A DNA stretch of 51,936 nucleotides from Candidatus Firestonebacteria bacterium RIFOXYD2_FULL_39_29 (GCA_001778375.1 MFGV01000015.1:1-51936); one strand, 5' to 3'; shown: positions 15,976 through 24,374, numbered from the stretch's first letter. Notes: generated by a model from the letters alone, not told the origin. Program-made: numbers and translations.

Positions 15976-17674
15976 AAGATTAATTGATATACTCCGAATT
16001 ACGTTAAAGCAGGCAGCTGTCGCTTCCGCGGTCATTACTGTCGTAGCTGCAGCAGTACTTGTTTATGCTTGCTTTACAGGTATGACCGGGAATATTAAAG
16101 ATTCTACGGTGGTTGGGAAGGCCCAACAGGAAATAGAAAAAAATCCCGCCAATAAAGCCCTGTTGGAACATTTCAGAGAGATTGATTTTCAGGAAAGAGC
16201 ACTCTATTTTGGTAAGACAGAGTTTTTTGAAAACGGAAAAGATATTTGTATAGGTTTTCTTATATTATCTCTACTGTTTTTCCGGGGATATACGCTTCTT
16301 CGTGAGAAGTTGCCCGAGGTGAAGAAAAACGGTGACGCTGGATACAACTTGGCAAGAATTAAAGGGAATAATATTACTCTTCTTTCTTCAACTGTTACCG
16401 CTATTGTTGTGATACTATTTCTTGTTCTATTTTCAACATGGGGGAAGGAAAGATTCCCCTGGCAGTTGAAAGCTGAAACAAAAACAAGCGCCGATCTTTC
16501 AATGCAATGGTCAAGTTTTCGCGGGTTTACCGGGCAAGGTGTTGTTACATCCGGAAAGTATCCTGTAACCTGGGATGTTAAAACAGGTGAAAATATTTCC
16601 TGGAAAATAGATATGCCTGTAATAGCTTATAGTTCACCGATAGTATTCGAAGACAGGCTTTTCGTTACAGGGAGTGGGGAGAAGAAACTTAAAGTTTTAT
16701 CTTTTTCCGCTTCAACAGGTAAGCTGGTTTGGTCTTCAATGGTAATGGTAAAAACAAATACTGACGATATTGAGGTTATGTCGGAGGAGGCCGGAGGTGC
16801 AGGTTATGCTTCGCCTACGCCGGTGACTGACGGAAAATATGTTTACGCTTATTTCGCAACTAACATACTTGTTTGTTTTGATTTTGACGGGAAACAGCAA
16901 TGGGTAAAATTCTTCGGTAAACCTGAAAATACCTACGGGCTTTCTTCTTCACCCTTGCTTTTTGAAGATAAAATACTTCTGCAGGTGGATCAGAGCGGGG
17001 AAGGTATGTCAAAGCTATATGCCGTGAATAAAAAGAGCGGGAAAATAATATGGGAAACAAAAAGACCTGACGGGGCCTCCTGGGGAACTCCGATAATAAT
17101 AGACTATAAAGGAAAAAAAGAACTGATAACAACAGGAACCTCAATGGTAATAGCTTATGATCCTGTAACGGGAAAAGAACTATGGCGGGCTGAATGCCTT
17201 TCGGGGGAAGTTTCAACCTCTCCTGCCTATACGGATGAAAAAGTATTTGTAATGAGCGTCGGTTCTCAAACAACTGTCTTCGCGATCAATCCGGAGGGAA
17301 AGGGTGATATAACCAAAACAAATATAATTTGGGAGCATGAAGAAGAAAGTCAGGCGATAAATGCTCCGGTTGCTGTAAAGTCAAAAGTAATAGTTGCTAT
17401 GAACGGTTATATTGTTTGTCATGATGCAGGTACCGGTAAAATTATCTGGAAGTATGAATTAGAAGATGATTTTTGGGCTTCACCCGCTGTAACTGAAAAT
17501 TATATATACATACCTTCGCAAAAAGGAAAGGTGTATGTGTTTGATCTTGCCGGAAAGCTTGTAAATACAATCGAAATAGGGGAAAAGCTGTCGGCTTCTA
17601 TGGCTTTTTCAGGTTCCAGGATGTACATTCGGACTGATAAACTTTTATATTGCATAAGTGGAGAGTCAAAATAG
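15968..17674 (+). CDS. Inner-membrane PQQ-like beta-propeller, part of the redox operon
   Basis: 568 residues. Three hydrophobic segments occupy the first 155 residues (AAVASAVITVVAAAVLVYA, ICIGFLILSLLFF and AIVVILFLVLFSTW). The propeller then opens WSSFRGFTGQGVV and has blades with the GK-x-x-W pattern (TGKLVWSS, SGKIIWETKRP, TGKELWRAE, TGKIIWKYE). This matches the membrane-bound quinoprotein-like propellers common in Planctomycetes-type genomes. No CxxCH heme motif or other redox centre is visible, so any direct electron-transfer role would need a bound quinone cofactor. It sits inside the operon, overlapping the polyferredoxin gene and ending 2 bases before the NuoEF start. Confidence 0.85.
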   Translation: MNKRLIDILRITLKQAAVASAVITVVAAAVLVYACFTGMTGNIKDSTVVGKAQQEIEKNPANKALLEHFREIDFQERALYFGKTEFFENGKDICIGFLILSLLFFRGYTLLREKLPEVKKNGDAGYNLARIKGNNITLLSSTVTAIVVILFLVLFSTWGKERFPWQLKAETKTSADLSMQWSSFRGFTGQGVVTSGKYPVTWDVKTGENISWKIDMPVIAYSSPIVFEDRLFVTGSGEKKLKVLSFSASTGKLVWSSMVMVKTNTDDIEVMSEEAGGAGYASPTPVTDGKYVYAYFATNILVCFDFDGKQQWVKFFGKPENTYGLSSSPLLFEDKILLQVDQSGEGMSKLYAVNKKSGKIIWETKRPDGASWGTPIIIDYKGKKELITTGTSMVIAYDPVTGKELWRAECLSGEVSTSPAYTDEKVFVMSVGSQTTVFAINPEGKGDITKTNIIWEHEEESQAINAPVAVKSKVIVAMNGYIVCHDAGTGKIIWKYELEDDFWASPAVTENYIYIPSQKGKVYVFDLAGKLVNTIEIGEKLSASMAFSGSRMYIRTDKLLYCISGESK

Positions 17675-17676
17675 AA

Positions 17677-20052
17677 ATGCAAAGCGGAAATAAGAACAAC
17701 ATAGACCTTTCTATCGTAGAGAGGATAGTGTCTGAAACCGGGAAGGATAAATCCAAATTATTGCCGATCCTTCAGAAGGTGCAGAAGCACTTTAAGTATT
17801 TGCCTGAAGAAGCGCTTCTTCGGATATGCGAGATAACGGAGATATCGCAGGCGGAGCTTGCAGGAGTGGCGACTTTTTATACTCAATTCAGGCATAAGAT
17901 TGTGGGAAAGCACATTATAAGTGTTTGTCACGGAACTGCTTGCCATGTAAAAGGCGCGGAGTATATTACTGACGCTGTCCGCCGCTATTTAAAGCTGAAA
18001 GACGGAGAGGATACAGATGTAAATAATATGTTTACCGTGGAAAAAGCCGCGTGCTTTGGCTGCTGCACCCTGGCTCCGGTTGTAAAAATAGACGGAGTAA
18101 CCTATGGCAAGGTAACAGGCCGCTTTGTCCCGGAGATGATAGACCTTTTTTTACGGAGAAAGGCGCAAAACCCTGAGAAAAACAAACCCGAAGCGAAAGA
18201 AAGTTATGTTAAAGGAAAGGTTATTATTAAAATTGGGCTCGGCTCCTGCTGTGTTGCTGGGGGAAGCAAGGATGTAAAGGATGCTTTTGATAAATATATT
18301 GCCGATAACAGTTTGGAGGCAGTAACAAAGAGAGTAGGCTGCGTCGGAATGTGTCATAGCACCCCCTTTGTTGAAATTGCAGGATCAAATAATGAGCCGG
18401 TATTTTATGTCGGTGTGAACGTTGACGATGTGAAAATAATATGTGATAAACATTTAACATCTTCGACCCCAATGAAAAGGCTTGTAAACACTGTCAAAAA
18501 GGGACTGGATCGTATTTCTTTTAATTATTATGACAGGCCGGAGCAGGCTGATTCTATAAAATTAGAGGAAGGAGGGGAATGCGCTTTTCTTCAGCCTCAG
18601 AAAAGGATAGTTCTTGAAAATTCGGGAGAGGTTGATCCGCTTGACTTAAATGAATATAGAGCTAAGGGCGGATTTAAGGCGCTTGAGAAGGCAGTAAAGA
18701 ATATGAAACCAGGGGAAGTGATCGAGCAAGTAAAAATATCAGGGCTTCGCGGGCGGGGTGGCGCAGGTTTTCCGACCGGTGTGAAATGGGAGACCGTCAG
18801 ACTGTCGAAATCTCTTGGCGGAAAGAAATATATTATTTGTAACGGTGACGAAGGTGATCCCGGGGCGTTTATGGATCGCATGCTCCTCGAATCTTATCCG
18901 TATAGAGTTATTGAAGGTCTTACAATTGCTGCTTTTGCCATTGGGATAGACGAAGGTTATTTTTACATAAGAGATGAATATCCTCTGGCCTTAGAAAATA
19001 TTGAAAAAGCTCTTGCTGAGTGCGAGAAGGCGGGAGTATTGGGTGAGAACATTCTGGGTTCAGGTTTTTCCCTGAAGCTTCATACGTTCCGTGGCGCAGG
19101 CGCCTTTGTTTGCGGAGAAGAAACTGCATTAATAGCCTCCATTGAAGGTAAAAGAGGGATGCCTAACTTCAGACCGCCCTATCCGGCAGAAAAAGGATTG
19201 TTCGGTCGTCCTACGAATATTAATAATGTTGAGACGTATGCCTCAGTTCCCTGGATCATTAAAAATGGAGGAACGGCTTATGCGGGAATAGGGACAAAAA
19301 GGAGCAGCGGGACAAAAGTATTCGCGCTTGCCGGCAAGGTGGAGCGGGGCGGACTTATAGAAGTGCCGATGGGTACGACTATCCGTGAAGTTGTTGAGGG
19401 GATAGGTGGTGGCGTCAAAAAAGGCAGAAAATTCAAGGCTGTTCAGATAGGCGGTCCTTCGGGGGGATGTGTTCCTGAGGTTATGGCAGATCTTCCTATA
19501 GATTTTGAAGAAATTACAAGTACCGGAGCGATCATGGGCTCGGGAGGTTTGGTAGTTTTGGATGATACGGACTGTATGGTCGACTTTGCAAGGTTCTTTC
19601 TTGAGTTCATTCAAAATCAATCCTGCGGTAAATGTACTTTCTGTAGAGTCGGGACAAAGAGAATGCTGGAAATTCTGGAAAAGTTATGCAAGGGTGAGGG
19701 AAGTGTTTCCGATATTGACAGACTGGAAGAGCTGGGCAGGGATGTTAAGATCGGGAGTTTATGCGGGCTCGGGAAAACAGCTCCAAATCCGGTGTTGACC
19801 GCAATTAAATACTTTAAGGAAGAGTATATTGCCCATACAAAGCGGAAATGCCCTGCAAAAAAGTGTAAAGAACTTATAAAGTATTCCGTAAATGATAAAT
19901 GTATCGGTTGTACACTTTGCGCTCAGGCTTGCCCTTCGGATGCGATCACGGCAAGACCGTTTGAGAAGCATGAAGTTGATCAGGAGAAGTGTATCAAGTG
20001 TGACTCCTGCAAGGCAATATGTCCGTCAGAGGCGATAGATGTCACAACTTAA
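17677..20052 (+). CDS. NuoE-NuoF fusion (NADH-oxidising HydB/HndC-like subunit)
   Basis: 791 residues from ATG 17677, preceded by GTGGAGAG; a start 27 bases earlier would lie inside the upstream gene. Domain order: NuoE thioredoxin-like [2Fe-2S] (CHGTAC and CFGCC, about 8-150); a second thioredoxin-like [2Fe-2S] domain (GSCC and GCVGMC, about 180-265); NuoF with the FMN loop GLRGRGGAGFPTG (about 356) and NADH loop DEGDPGAF; SLBB; the 4Fe-4S site SCGKCTFC (650-656) with SLCG; and a 2x[4Fe-4S] ferredoxin (CIGCTLC and CIKCDSC). This order matches HydB/HndC subunits of bifurcating enzymes, with NuoE fused in. Cytoplasmic. It overlaps the next gene by 14 nt. Confidence 0.95.
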   Translation: MQSGNKNNIDLSIVERIVSETGKDKSKLLPILQKVQKHFKYLPEEALLRICEITEISQAELAGVATFYTQFRHKIVGKHIISVCHGTACHVKGAEYITDAVRRYLKLKDGEDTDVNNMFTVEKAACFGCCTLAPVVKIDGVTYGKVTGRFVPEMIDLFLRRKAQNPEKNKPEAKESYVKGKVIIKIGLGSCCVAGGSKDVKDAFDKYIADNSLEAVTKRVGCVGMCHSTPFVEIAGSNNEPVFYVGVNVDDVKIICDKHLTSSTPMKRLVNTVKKGLDRISFNYYDRPEQADSIKLEEGGECAFLQPQKRIVLENSGEVDPLDLNEYRAKGGFKALEKAVKNMKPGEVIEQVKISGLRGRGGAGFPTGVKWETVRLSKSLGGKKYIICNGDEGDPGAFMDRMLLESYPYRVIEGLTIAAFAIGIDEGYFYIRDEYPLALENIEKALAECEKAGVLGENILGSGFSLKLHTFRGAGAFVCGEETALIASIEGKRGMPNFRPPYPAEKGLFGRPTNINNVETYASVPWIIKNGGTAYAGIGTKRSSGTKVFALAGKVERGGLIEVPMGTTIREVVEGIGGGVKKGRKFKAVQIGGPSGGCVPEVMADLPIDFEEITSTGAIMGSGGLVVLDDTDCMVDFARFFLEFIQNQSCGKCTFCRVGTKRMLEILEKLCKGEGSVSDIDRLEELGRDVKIGSLCGLGKTAPNPVLTAIKYFKEEYIAHTKRKCPAKKCKELIKYSVNDKCIGCTLCAQACPSDAITARPFEKHEVDQEKCIKCDSCKAICPSEAIDVTT

Positions 20053-21625
20053 AATAAACGGAAAAACATACGGATTTAAAGAGGGCAGTACGCTCCTTGA
20101 GTGCGCAAAAGAGAACGGTATTTCTATACCCACAATGTGCTTTTTGAAGGAAACAGGGGCTCTCACCTCCTGCTTTATTTGCGTTGTTGAAGTAGAAGGC
20201 AAAACAAATCTGATTCCTGCCTGCGCGGCAAAAGCAGAAGACGGTATGGTCGTTGTAACGGATTCAAATAAAGTAAAAGAAGCCAGAAAGAAAGCATTGG
20301 AGCTTCTGCTTTCGGATCATACAGGGGATTGTCTGGGCCCATGTCATTTAGGATGTCCTGCGCATATAAATATCCCAAAATTCATTGAGGAGTTGCGCAG
20401 GGGGGATAATAAAGCAGCAATAACCACTATTAAGAAAAGCGTTGCTTTACCTGCGGTTTTAGGAAGGGTATGTCCGGAGATTTGTGAGAAGGTTTGCAGG
20501 CGGAAGGAGAAGGATTCAGCGGTCGCGATATGTCACTTAAAAAGATATGCGGCGGATTTGGATCTTGCTTCCGGAGCTCCATATTTGCCGTTTGTGGAAA
20601 AAAGCACCGGAAAGAAAACCGCTGTTATCGGAGGGGGCGCGGCCGGGTTAACAGCAGCGTATTTTTTGAGGCAATTTGGACATGATGTTACTATATTCGA
20701 AAAAAACGAGAAACTTGGCGGCGGCTTGAGGTATGGAATGAAAGCAGAACGGTTAAGTGAGAAAGTTCTGGATAAAGAAATAGCGCAGGTTTTGAAAATT
20801 GGAATCACGGTCAGAGTAAAAACAGAAATTGGCAGGGATATAAGACTTAAGGAATTGCTTGAGAGTTTTGACGCCGTATTTTTTGCATCAGGCTGGAATA
20901 ACGAAGTTTTTGATATGTTCAAGAAAGAGGGTCTGGCAGCGGATCCTGCGGGACCTAAGATAAACCGTGCTACGCATGAAACTAATATCAAAGGGGTTTT
21001 TGCCGGAGAAAAAACTACTCTGGCAGTGAGAGCTTCCGCAATCGGTCATTTTGCGGCAACAGCAATTAATAATTATTTAAAGGGATTGTCTTTGGAATAT
21101 GAGAAGAGACCTTTCTCCGTTAAAATGGGTAAAGTGTCAAAGGAAGAGCTGGAAATACTTTCTAAAGGTGCTTCGGAGTCAAAAAGGTTGTTGAGAAGTA
21201 TAGTTGATAACGTAATTGTAAAGGAAAATCCCGGTGAAGAAAGAGTTCCGTTTCTCCGGGGGGAAACTTTCGAAGAATCCAAGCGTTGTTTGAAGTGCGC
21301 GTGCAGAAAAGAAAAAACCTGCCTCTTAAAAAAATACTCCATAGAATATGGAGCAAAGACCGAGGCTTATAAAGGTGCAAAACGGGGATTCAGTCAGGAT
21401 GTTAAAAAGACAGGAATTGTTTATGAATCAGGAAAGTGTATAATGTGCGGGATATGTGTTAAAATAAGTAACAAAAACAAGGAAATATCCGGTTTTACTT
21501 ATATTTACAGAGGTTTTAACACCAGGATAGACGTCCCGTTTGATAAGAAAATAGATAAAGTAATGGAAAAAACAGCGGAGGAATGCGTTGCAAAGTGTCC
21601 GACTGGCGCATTGGCGAAGATGTAG
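20039..21625 (+). CDS. 2Fe-2S / GltD-like FAD / NuoG-like flavoprotein lacking the NAD(P)H domain
   Basis: 528 residues. The N-terminus (about 1-80) is a plant-type [2Fe-2S] domain as in NuoG/HydA (CAKENGISIPTMCF, TSCFICVVEV). A linker with CLGPCHLGCP and GRVCPEICEKVC is the GltD-type Fe-S helical domain. The FAD site is VIGGGAAGLTAAYF (196 on), with GGGLRYGMKAERL. In GltD/NfnB proteins a second Rossmann fold of about 120-150 residues for NAD(P)H follows. Here only about 35 residues separate FASGW (about 281) from GVFAGE (about 319), so that fold appears absent. The C-terminus resembles NuoG/FdhA 4Fe-4S parts (CIMCGIC, FTYIYRGF, CVAKCPTGAL). Sporomusa-type StnA is the nearest concept. It is probably the partner of the NuoEF protein. 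Confidence 0.87.
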   Translation: MSQLKINGKTYGFKEGSTLLECAKENGISIPTMCFLKETGALTSCFICVVEVEGKTNLIPACAAKAEDGMVVVTDSNKVKEARKKALELLLSDHTGDCLGPCHLGCPAHINIPKFIEELRRGDNKAAITTIKKSVALPAVLGRVCPEICEKVCRRKEKDSAVAICHLKRYAADLDLASGAPYLPFVEKSTGKKTAVIGGGAAGLTAAYFLRQFGHDVTIFEKNEKLGGGLRYGMKAERLSEKVLDKEIAQVLKIGITVRVKTEIGRDIRLKELLESFDAVFFASGWNNEVFDMFKKEGLAADPAGPKINRATHETNIKGVFAGEKTTLAVRASAIGHFAATAINNYLKGLSLEYEKRPFSVKMGKVSKEELEILSKGASESKRLLRSIVDNVIVKENPGEERVPFLRGETFEESKRCLKCACRKEKTCLLKKYSIEYGAKTEAYKGAKRGFSQDVKKTGIVYESGKCIMCGICVKISNKNKEISGFTYIYRGFNTRIDVPFDKKIDKVMEKTAEECVAKCPTGALAKM

Positions 21626-21661
21626 TGAAACGGGGTCAGTATTTGAATTTGAGTGCGGTGA

Positions 21662-21689
21662 AATGACAAAGTACTAATGACAAATGACA
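21662..21689 (-). repeat. Heptameric tandem repeat (AATGACA units)
   Basis: Units AATGACA, AAGTACT, AATGACA and AATGACA at period 7, an inverted relative of the TAGTCAT tracts, in the spacer after the redox operon. Confidence 0.7.
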
Positions 21690-21699
21690 ATTTAATGAA

Positions 21700-21726
21700 G
21701 GCGGAAATAGCGCCCGCCGAATTTTT
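21700..21726 (+). terminator. Weak hairpin with T-run after the redox operon
   Basis: Stem GGCGG/CCGCC (21700-21704/21714-21718) followed by GAATTTTT. It may terminate the 13.8-21.6 kb operon. A similar but T-poor hairpin (CGCGG/CCGCG) is at 10626-10646. Confidence 0.4.
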
Positions 21727-21743
21727 AAAAGGAAGAGAGTTGA

Positions 21744-21778
21744 GCAAAGGTGTATATATAAGACCATAAACCCTTTGC
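21744..21778 (+). repeat. GCAAAGG hairpin repeat, copy 1
   Basis: Stem GCAAAGG/CCTTTGC (21744-21750/21772-21778) with flanks AGTTGA and GAAATCCACC. The same stem, flanks and part of the loop (GACC, TAAA) recur at 24727-24761, 3 kb away. Confidence 0.7.
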
Positions 21779-21833
21779 GAAATCCACCTGGGCGGATAAC
21801 ATGTAACGTTCTAACTCTTTACGGAGGCTCTTA

Positions 21834-21873
21834 CTTTTATGGACCATTACGGACTTTTAAAGACTTTTATGGA
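21834..21873 (+). repeat. Degenerate 10-bp tandem repeat upstream of a glycosyltransferase
   Basis: Units CTTTTATGGA, CCATTACGGA, CTTTTAAAGA and CTTTTATGGA at exact period 10, ending 15 bases before the ATG at 21889. The reverse-complement family is at 39621. Confidence 0.85.
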
Positions 21874-21888
21874 CAGGTTTATTTACTT

Positions 21889-23196
21889 ATGAAAATAAAC
21901 CTGATTGTAGCGGGTGCCGGCGAGATGATCTGCGGTGCTTGCATGCATGATGCGCTTCTTGCCCAGGGCTTGATCAACAAAGGACATGAGGTTGAGGTGT
22001 TTACTCTCTATACACCCGTCAAAGTCGACTTTGAACTTCCGCAAAAAGAAAAAAAGATTTACTTTTCCGGTATTACAGCTTACCTGGAACAAAAATATAA
22101 AGTATTCCGTACTTTAAATCCCGGGATACTGGATAATCTTTTAGAGTCTCCTTCATTTTTAAGGTTTATGATGTCTTTTTCCATGGATGTTGAACCGGAA
22201 AAGCTCGGGGCGCTTACGGTATCTGTTTTAAAGGGCGCGGAGGGTTACCAGAGAAGGGAGGTTTTGCGGCTTGTCTCTGCGATGGGAAAAAAAGGAAAGC
22301 CGGATCTTGTAGTTATTACGAACTCAATGCTTATTTCCATTGCTCCGATGATAAAAGAAAGATTGAATGTCCCTGTATATTGCCAGCTGATGGGGGAGGA
22401 AGATTTTATAGAGAATCTACCGGCTCCTTACTCGGAGGAAGCAAAAGCTCTTATGCGTAAGCATGCTTCTTCGGTAGCAAAATTCCTTGCACCTTCACCC
22501 ACATACGCAGCTGAGATGGCATATTTTCTTGCAGTCGAAAAAAGCAAGGTTGTACCGATAGTTTCCGGGATTAACTCGGCCTATTATAACCCTTTGACTG
22601 AAAGGACAAAAGAGCCGTTCCGTATCGGATGGCTGTCAAAGATAATGTACGCCAAAGGTTTTGACCTTCTGGTTGAGGCTTTTATCCTCATCAGGAAAAA
22701 ATACAATAAAAAAGCAACGCTTTCTGTTGCCGGTGCGATACTCGGAAGCAAAAAGCAGGAATATTTTTACAAGTGTAAAGCCCGCCTTAAAGAAAAAGGA
22801 TTATTGGAAGACTTTAAATATATTGGGCCTGTAAATCTTAAAGAGAAAGCAGAATTTCTCAAAAATTTAAGCGTCTTTTCCGTTTCGAGCCGCTTTGCCG
22901 AATCCCGCGGTTTTGCCGTACTTGAAGCTATGGCTTCCGGTATCCCTGTAGTTCTCCCCGACTCCGGTATTTACCGTGAGTTCGTGAACAAAGGCAACGC
23001 CGGCATTCTCGTAAAACAAAACAACGCCGAAGCCCTCGCCGAAGGCCTCCTTAAAATAATGGACAATCCGTCCGAAGCCGATACTTTCGGCAAAAACGCC
23101 AGACAAACCGCCCTGAAAGACTACTCGCAAGAAAGAATGGTGGAAGAGAACGTAGAATTTTTCGAGCACGAAAAATTAGATGGTTGGAGGATTTGA
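21889..23196 (+). CDS. Glycosyltransferase family 4
   Basis: 435 residues. The start is set at ATG 21889, where the conserved INLIVAGAGEMICGACMHD begins; upstream codons run through the 10-bp repeat. It has the GT-B fold: an N-terminal acceptor lobe (ICGACMHDALLAQGL, GHEVEVFTLY) and a C-terminal nucleotide-sugar lobe with RIGWLSKIMYAKGFDLLVEA. The E-x7-E motif is ESRGFAVLE, followed by ASGIPVVLPDSG. The E-x7-E motif binds the sugar-nucleotide in retaining GT4 enzymes. Donor and acceptor are unknown. It stands alone, without an obvious polysaccharide cluster. No good Shine-Dalgarno sequence is visible; GGACAGG at 21871 is the best. Confidence 0.88.
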   Translation: MKINLIVAGAGEMICGACMHDALLAQGLINKGHEVEVFTLYTPVKVDFELPQKEKKIYFSGITAYLEQKYKVFRTLNPGILDNLLESPSFLRFMMSFSMDVEPEKLGALTVSVLKGAEGYQRREVLRLVSAMGKKGKPDLVVITNSMLISIAPMIKERLNVPVYCQLMGEEDFIENLPAPYSEEAKALMRKHASSVAKFLAPSPTYAAEMAYFLAVEKSKVVPIVSGINSAYYNPLTERTKEPFRIGWLSKIMYAKGFDLLVEAFILIRKKYNKKATLSVAGAILGSKKQEYFYKCKARLKEKGLLEDFKYIGPVNLKEKAEFLKNLSVFSVSSRFAESRGFAVLEAMASGIPVVLPDSGIYREFVNKGNAGILVKQNNAEALAEGLLKIMDNPSEADTFGKNARQTALKDYSQERMVEENVEFFEHEKLDGWRI

Positions 23197-23270
23197 AGGT
23201 TGGATGTTTGGTGAAAGCAAAAAGTTACAGACTATTTGAGAATTAAAATTGACTCTGACAATATCAGAAC

Positions 23271-23323
23271 TTGTAGTTGCTTGATTTATCAAGCATTGTT
23301 GGCCTCATGAAATGAGACAACTA
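23271..23323 (+). repeat. Cloverleaf-like repeat, copy 1
   Basis: The outer stem TAGTTG/CAACTA (23274-23279/23318-23323) encloses two hairpins: CTTGA/TCAAG (23280-23284/23289-23293) and CTCAT/ATGAG (23304-23308/23312-23316). Further copies are at 26607 and 46698. The start codon of the small wHTH gene lies in its right half. Confidence 0.75.
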
Positions 23324-23623
23324 AAAGTATCTAAGATAAAGAATTTCTGTTCTCTTGCCTTATTACTGCTTCTTGTAAAAAGCAGACAAAAATCAACCGT
23401 ATTTTTCAGGCCGAAACCCTCCAATATTGTCGGATTAAATGAGGGATTAAAAACACTTCTCAATGCAATAAAAAGTAATCCTGGAATGAAGACAAAAGCA
23501 CTTAGTGTTTCACTTAAAGGTCGTTCGATAAAGACGCTGGAACATCAAATAAAATTCCTTATCGAGAAAAAACTCATAGAAAGACGCGGCAGTAAAAAAA
23601 CAGGCGGCTACTGGCCGGTGTAG
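23312..23623 (+). CDS. Small winged-helix protein, possibly a gene fragment
   Basis: 103 residues. The C-terminal 60 residues (LNEGLKTLLNAIKSNPGMKTKALSV...KGRSIKTLEHQIKFLIEKKLI, ending GYWPV) look like a winged helix of the kind found at the C-termini of RecG-like or Fic/ATPase-type regulators. The N-terminal 35 residues come partly from the cloverleaf repeat, whose right arm supplies the ATG, so this may be the tail of a decayed larger gene captured behind a repeat. No clear Shine-Dalgarno sequence precedes it. Whether it is expressed is uncertain. Confidence 0.5.
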   Translation: MRQLKVSKIKNFCSLALLLLLVKSRQKSTVFFRPKPSNIVGLNEGLKTLLNAIKSNPGMKTKALSVSLKGRSIKTLEHQIKFLIEKKLIERRGSKKTGGYWPV

Positions 23624-23624
23624 G

Positions 23625-23667
23625 GGACTGACAACGTGTTTTCTCGGTGTCTGTCCCCGGTAACATA
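23625..23667 (+). repeat. Imperfect hairpin after the winged-helix gene
   Basis: The 14-base arms starting GGGGACTGACA (23625) and ending TGTCTGTCCCC (23667) pair with two mismatches around a TTTTC-containing loop. No T-run follows. A shorter GGGACGGAGGTGTCC-like string appears at the right edge of the window. Confidence 0.45.
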
Positions 23668-23679
23668 AAATATCTTCCG

Positions 23680-23729
23680 AAAAAATAAAAAATGAGTCCA
23701 GAAATTAGTGACAACACAATTAATTTCTG
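23680..23729 (-). terminator. Putative terminator of the ORF6N gene
   Basis: On the minus strand a 9-bp stem CAGAAATTA/TAATTTCTG (23721-23729/23699-23707) lies 10 bases after the ORF6N stop and is followed by a T-rich stretch (CATTTTTTATTTTTTC). Confidence 0.5.
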
Positions 23730-23738
23730 TTAATGCAT

Positions 23739-24299
23739 TCACTTGTTTTTCTTTTCTTCGGCTTTTATAAATCCGTATTTCATGGTGCTCTTTGCGGGTA
23801 GTTCAAAACGTTTTTTAAAGCTGTCGAAAAGGGAGAAAATAATTTCGAAGTTTGTATCACCTTTTTTGAGTTTTTGTTCTATAAGTTTAAAGTTTGTTTC
23901 AACGTATTTCCTGAAATCATCATTTCTCGACTCTAGTATTCTTATATGGTTGAAATACCTCATAATTTGTCTGTTTACTCTGATAGCTAAAGGGCTGTTT
24001 AGTACGCTAGATAGCATTGAAAGTCCATTATCCGTAAAAGCATAAGGTAAAACCCTCGATTTATTAAGGCTGTTTGCGGTCACAAATTGTGACCGCAAAT
24101 GATCATATTCTATCTGGGTTAATTCAAACATAAAGTCTTCGCCTTCGAATCTTTCAATATTCCTTTTTACAGCCTGATTTAATACCTTTGTTTCTACTCC
24201 ATATAATCCGGCTAAATCACTGTCAAGCATTACATATTGATTTCTTATTTTGAAAACTTTTTCCCTGATTGGATTAAACAAAGCTTCTTTATTTTCCAT
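23739..24299 (-). CDS. ORF6N-domain DNA-binding protein
   Basis: 186 residues from the ATG at 24299, which has AAGGGAGAA upstream; a longer frame to 24431 has no such signal. The ORF6N domain covers about residues 10-100: IREKVFKIRNQYVMLDSDLAGLYGVETKVLNQAVKRN, then RFEGEDFMFELT and RVLPYAFTDNGLSML. ORF6N proteins are KilA-N/Bro-type DNA-binding proteins found in phages and as stand-alone bacterial genes; the C-terminal 70 residues form a charged helical, probably coiled-coil, tail. No phage genes are adjacent, so it is likely a domesticated or mobile single gene. It has its own promoter. Confidence 0.9.
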   Translation of the reverse strand: MENKEALFNPIREKVFKIRNQYVMLDSDLAGLYGVETKVLNQAVKRNIERFEGEDFMFELTQIEYDHLRSQFVTANSLNKSRVLPYAFTDNGLSMLSSVLNSPLAIRVNRQIMRYFNHIRILESRNDDFRKYVETNFKLIEQKLKKGDTNFEIIFSLFDSFKKRFELPAKSTMKYGFIKAEEKKNK

Positions 24300-24324
24300 T
24301 TTTAATTCTCCCTTGAGCTTCCAT

Positions 24325-24374
24325 AGTATACAAAAATATCTTTTAATAAGCAATAAAAATGTTCCACATTGGAA
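24325..24374 (-). promoter_or_regulatory. Sigma70-like promoter and palindromic site of the ORF6N gene
   Basis: On the minus strand TTGCTT (24348-24353) and TATACT (24325-24330) are 17 bp apart, 25 bases before the start codon. Just upstream, TTCCA-CAT-TGGAA (24362-24374) is a short perfect palindrome that could be an operator, perhaps for autoregulation. Confidence 0.55.

Noticed and set aside
6703-17674. True PQQ-dependent dehydrogenases
   Set aside because: The propellers share blade motifs, but no convincing PQQ/Ca site or CxxCH heme motif can be read, so only PQQ-like is claimed.
17677-21625. [FeFe] or [NiFe] hydrogenase or complex I operon
   Set aside because: Only NuoE/F-type and NuoG-N/GltD-like parts are present; there is no H-cluster domain, hydrogenase large subunit, or NuoA/H/J/K/L/M/N gene in the window.
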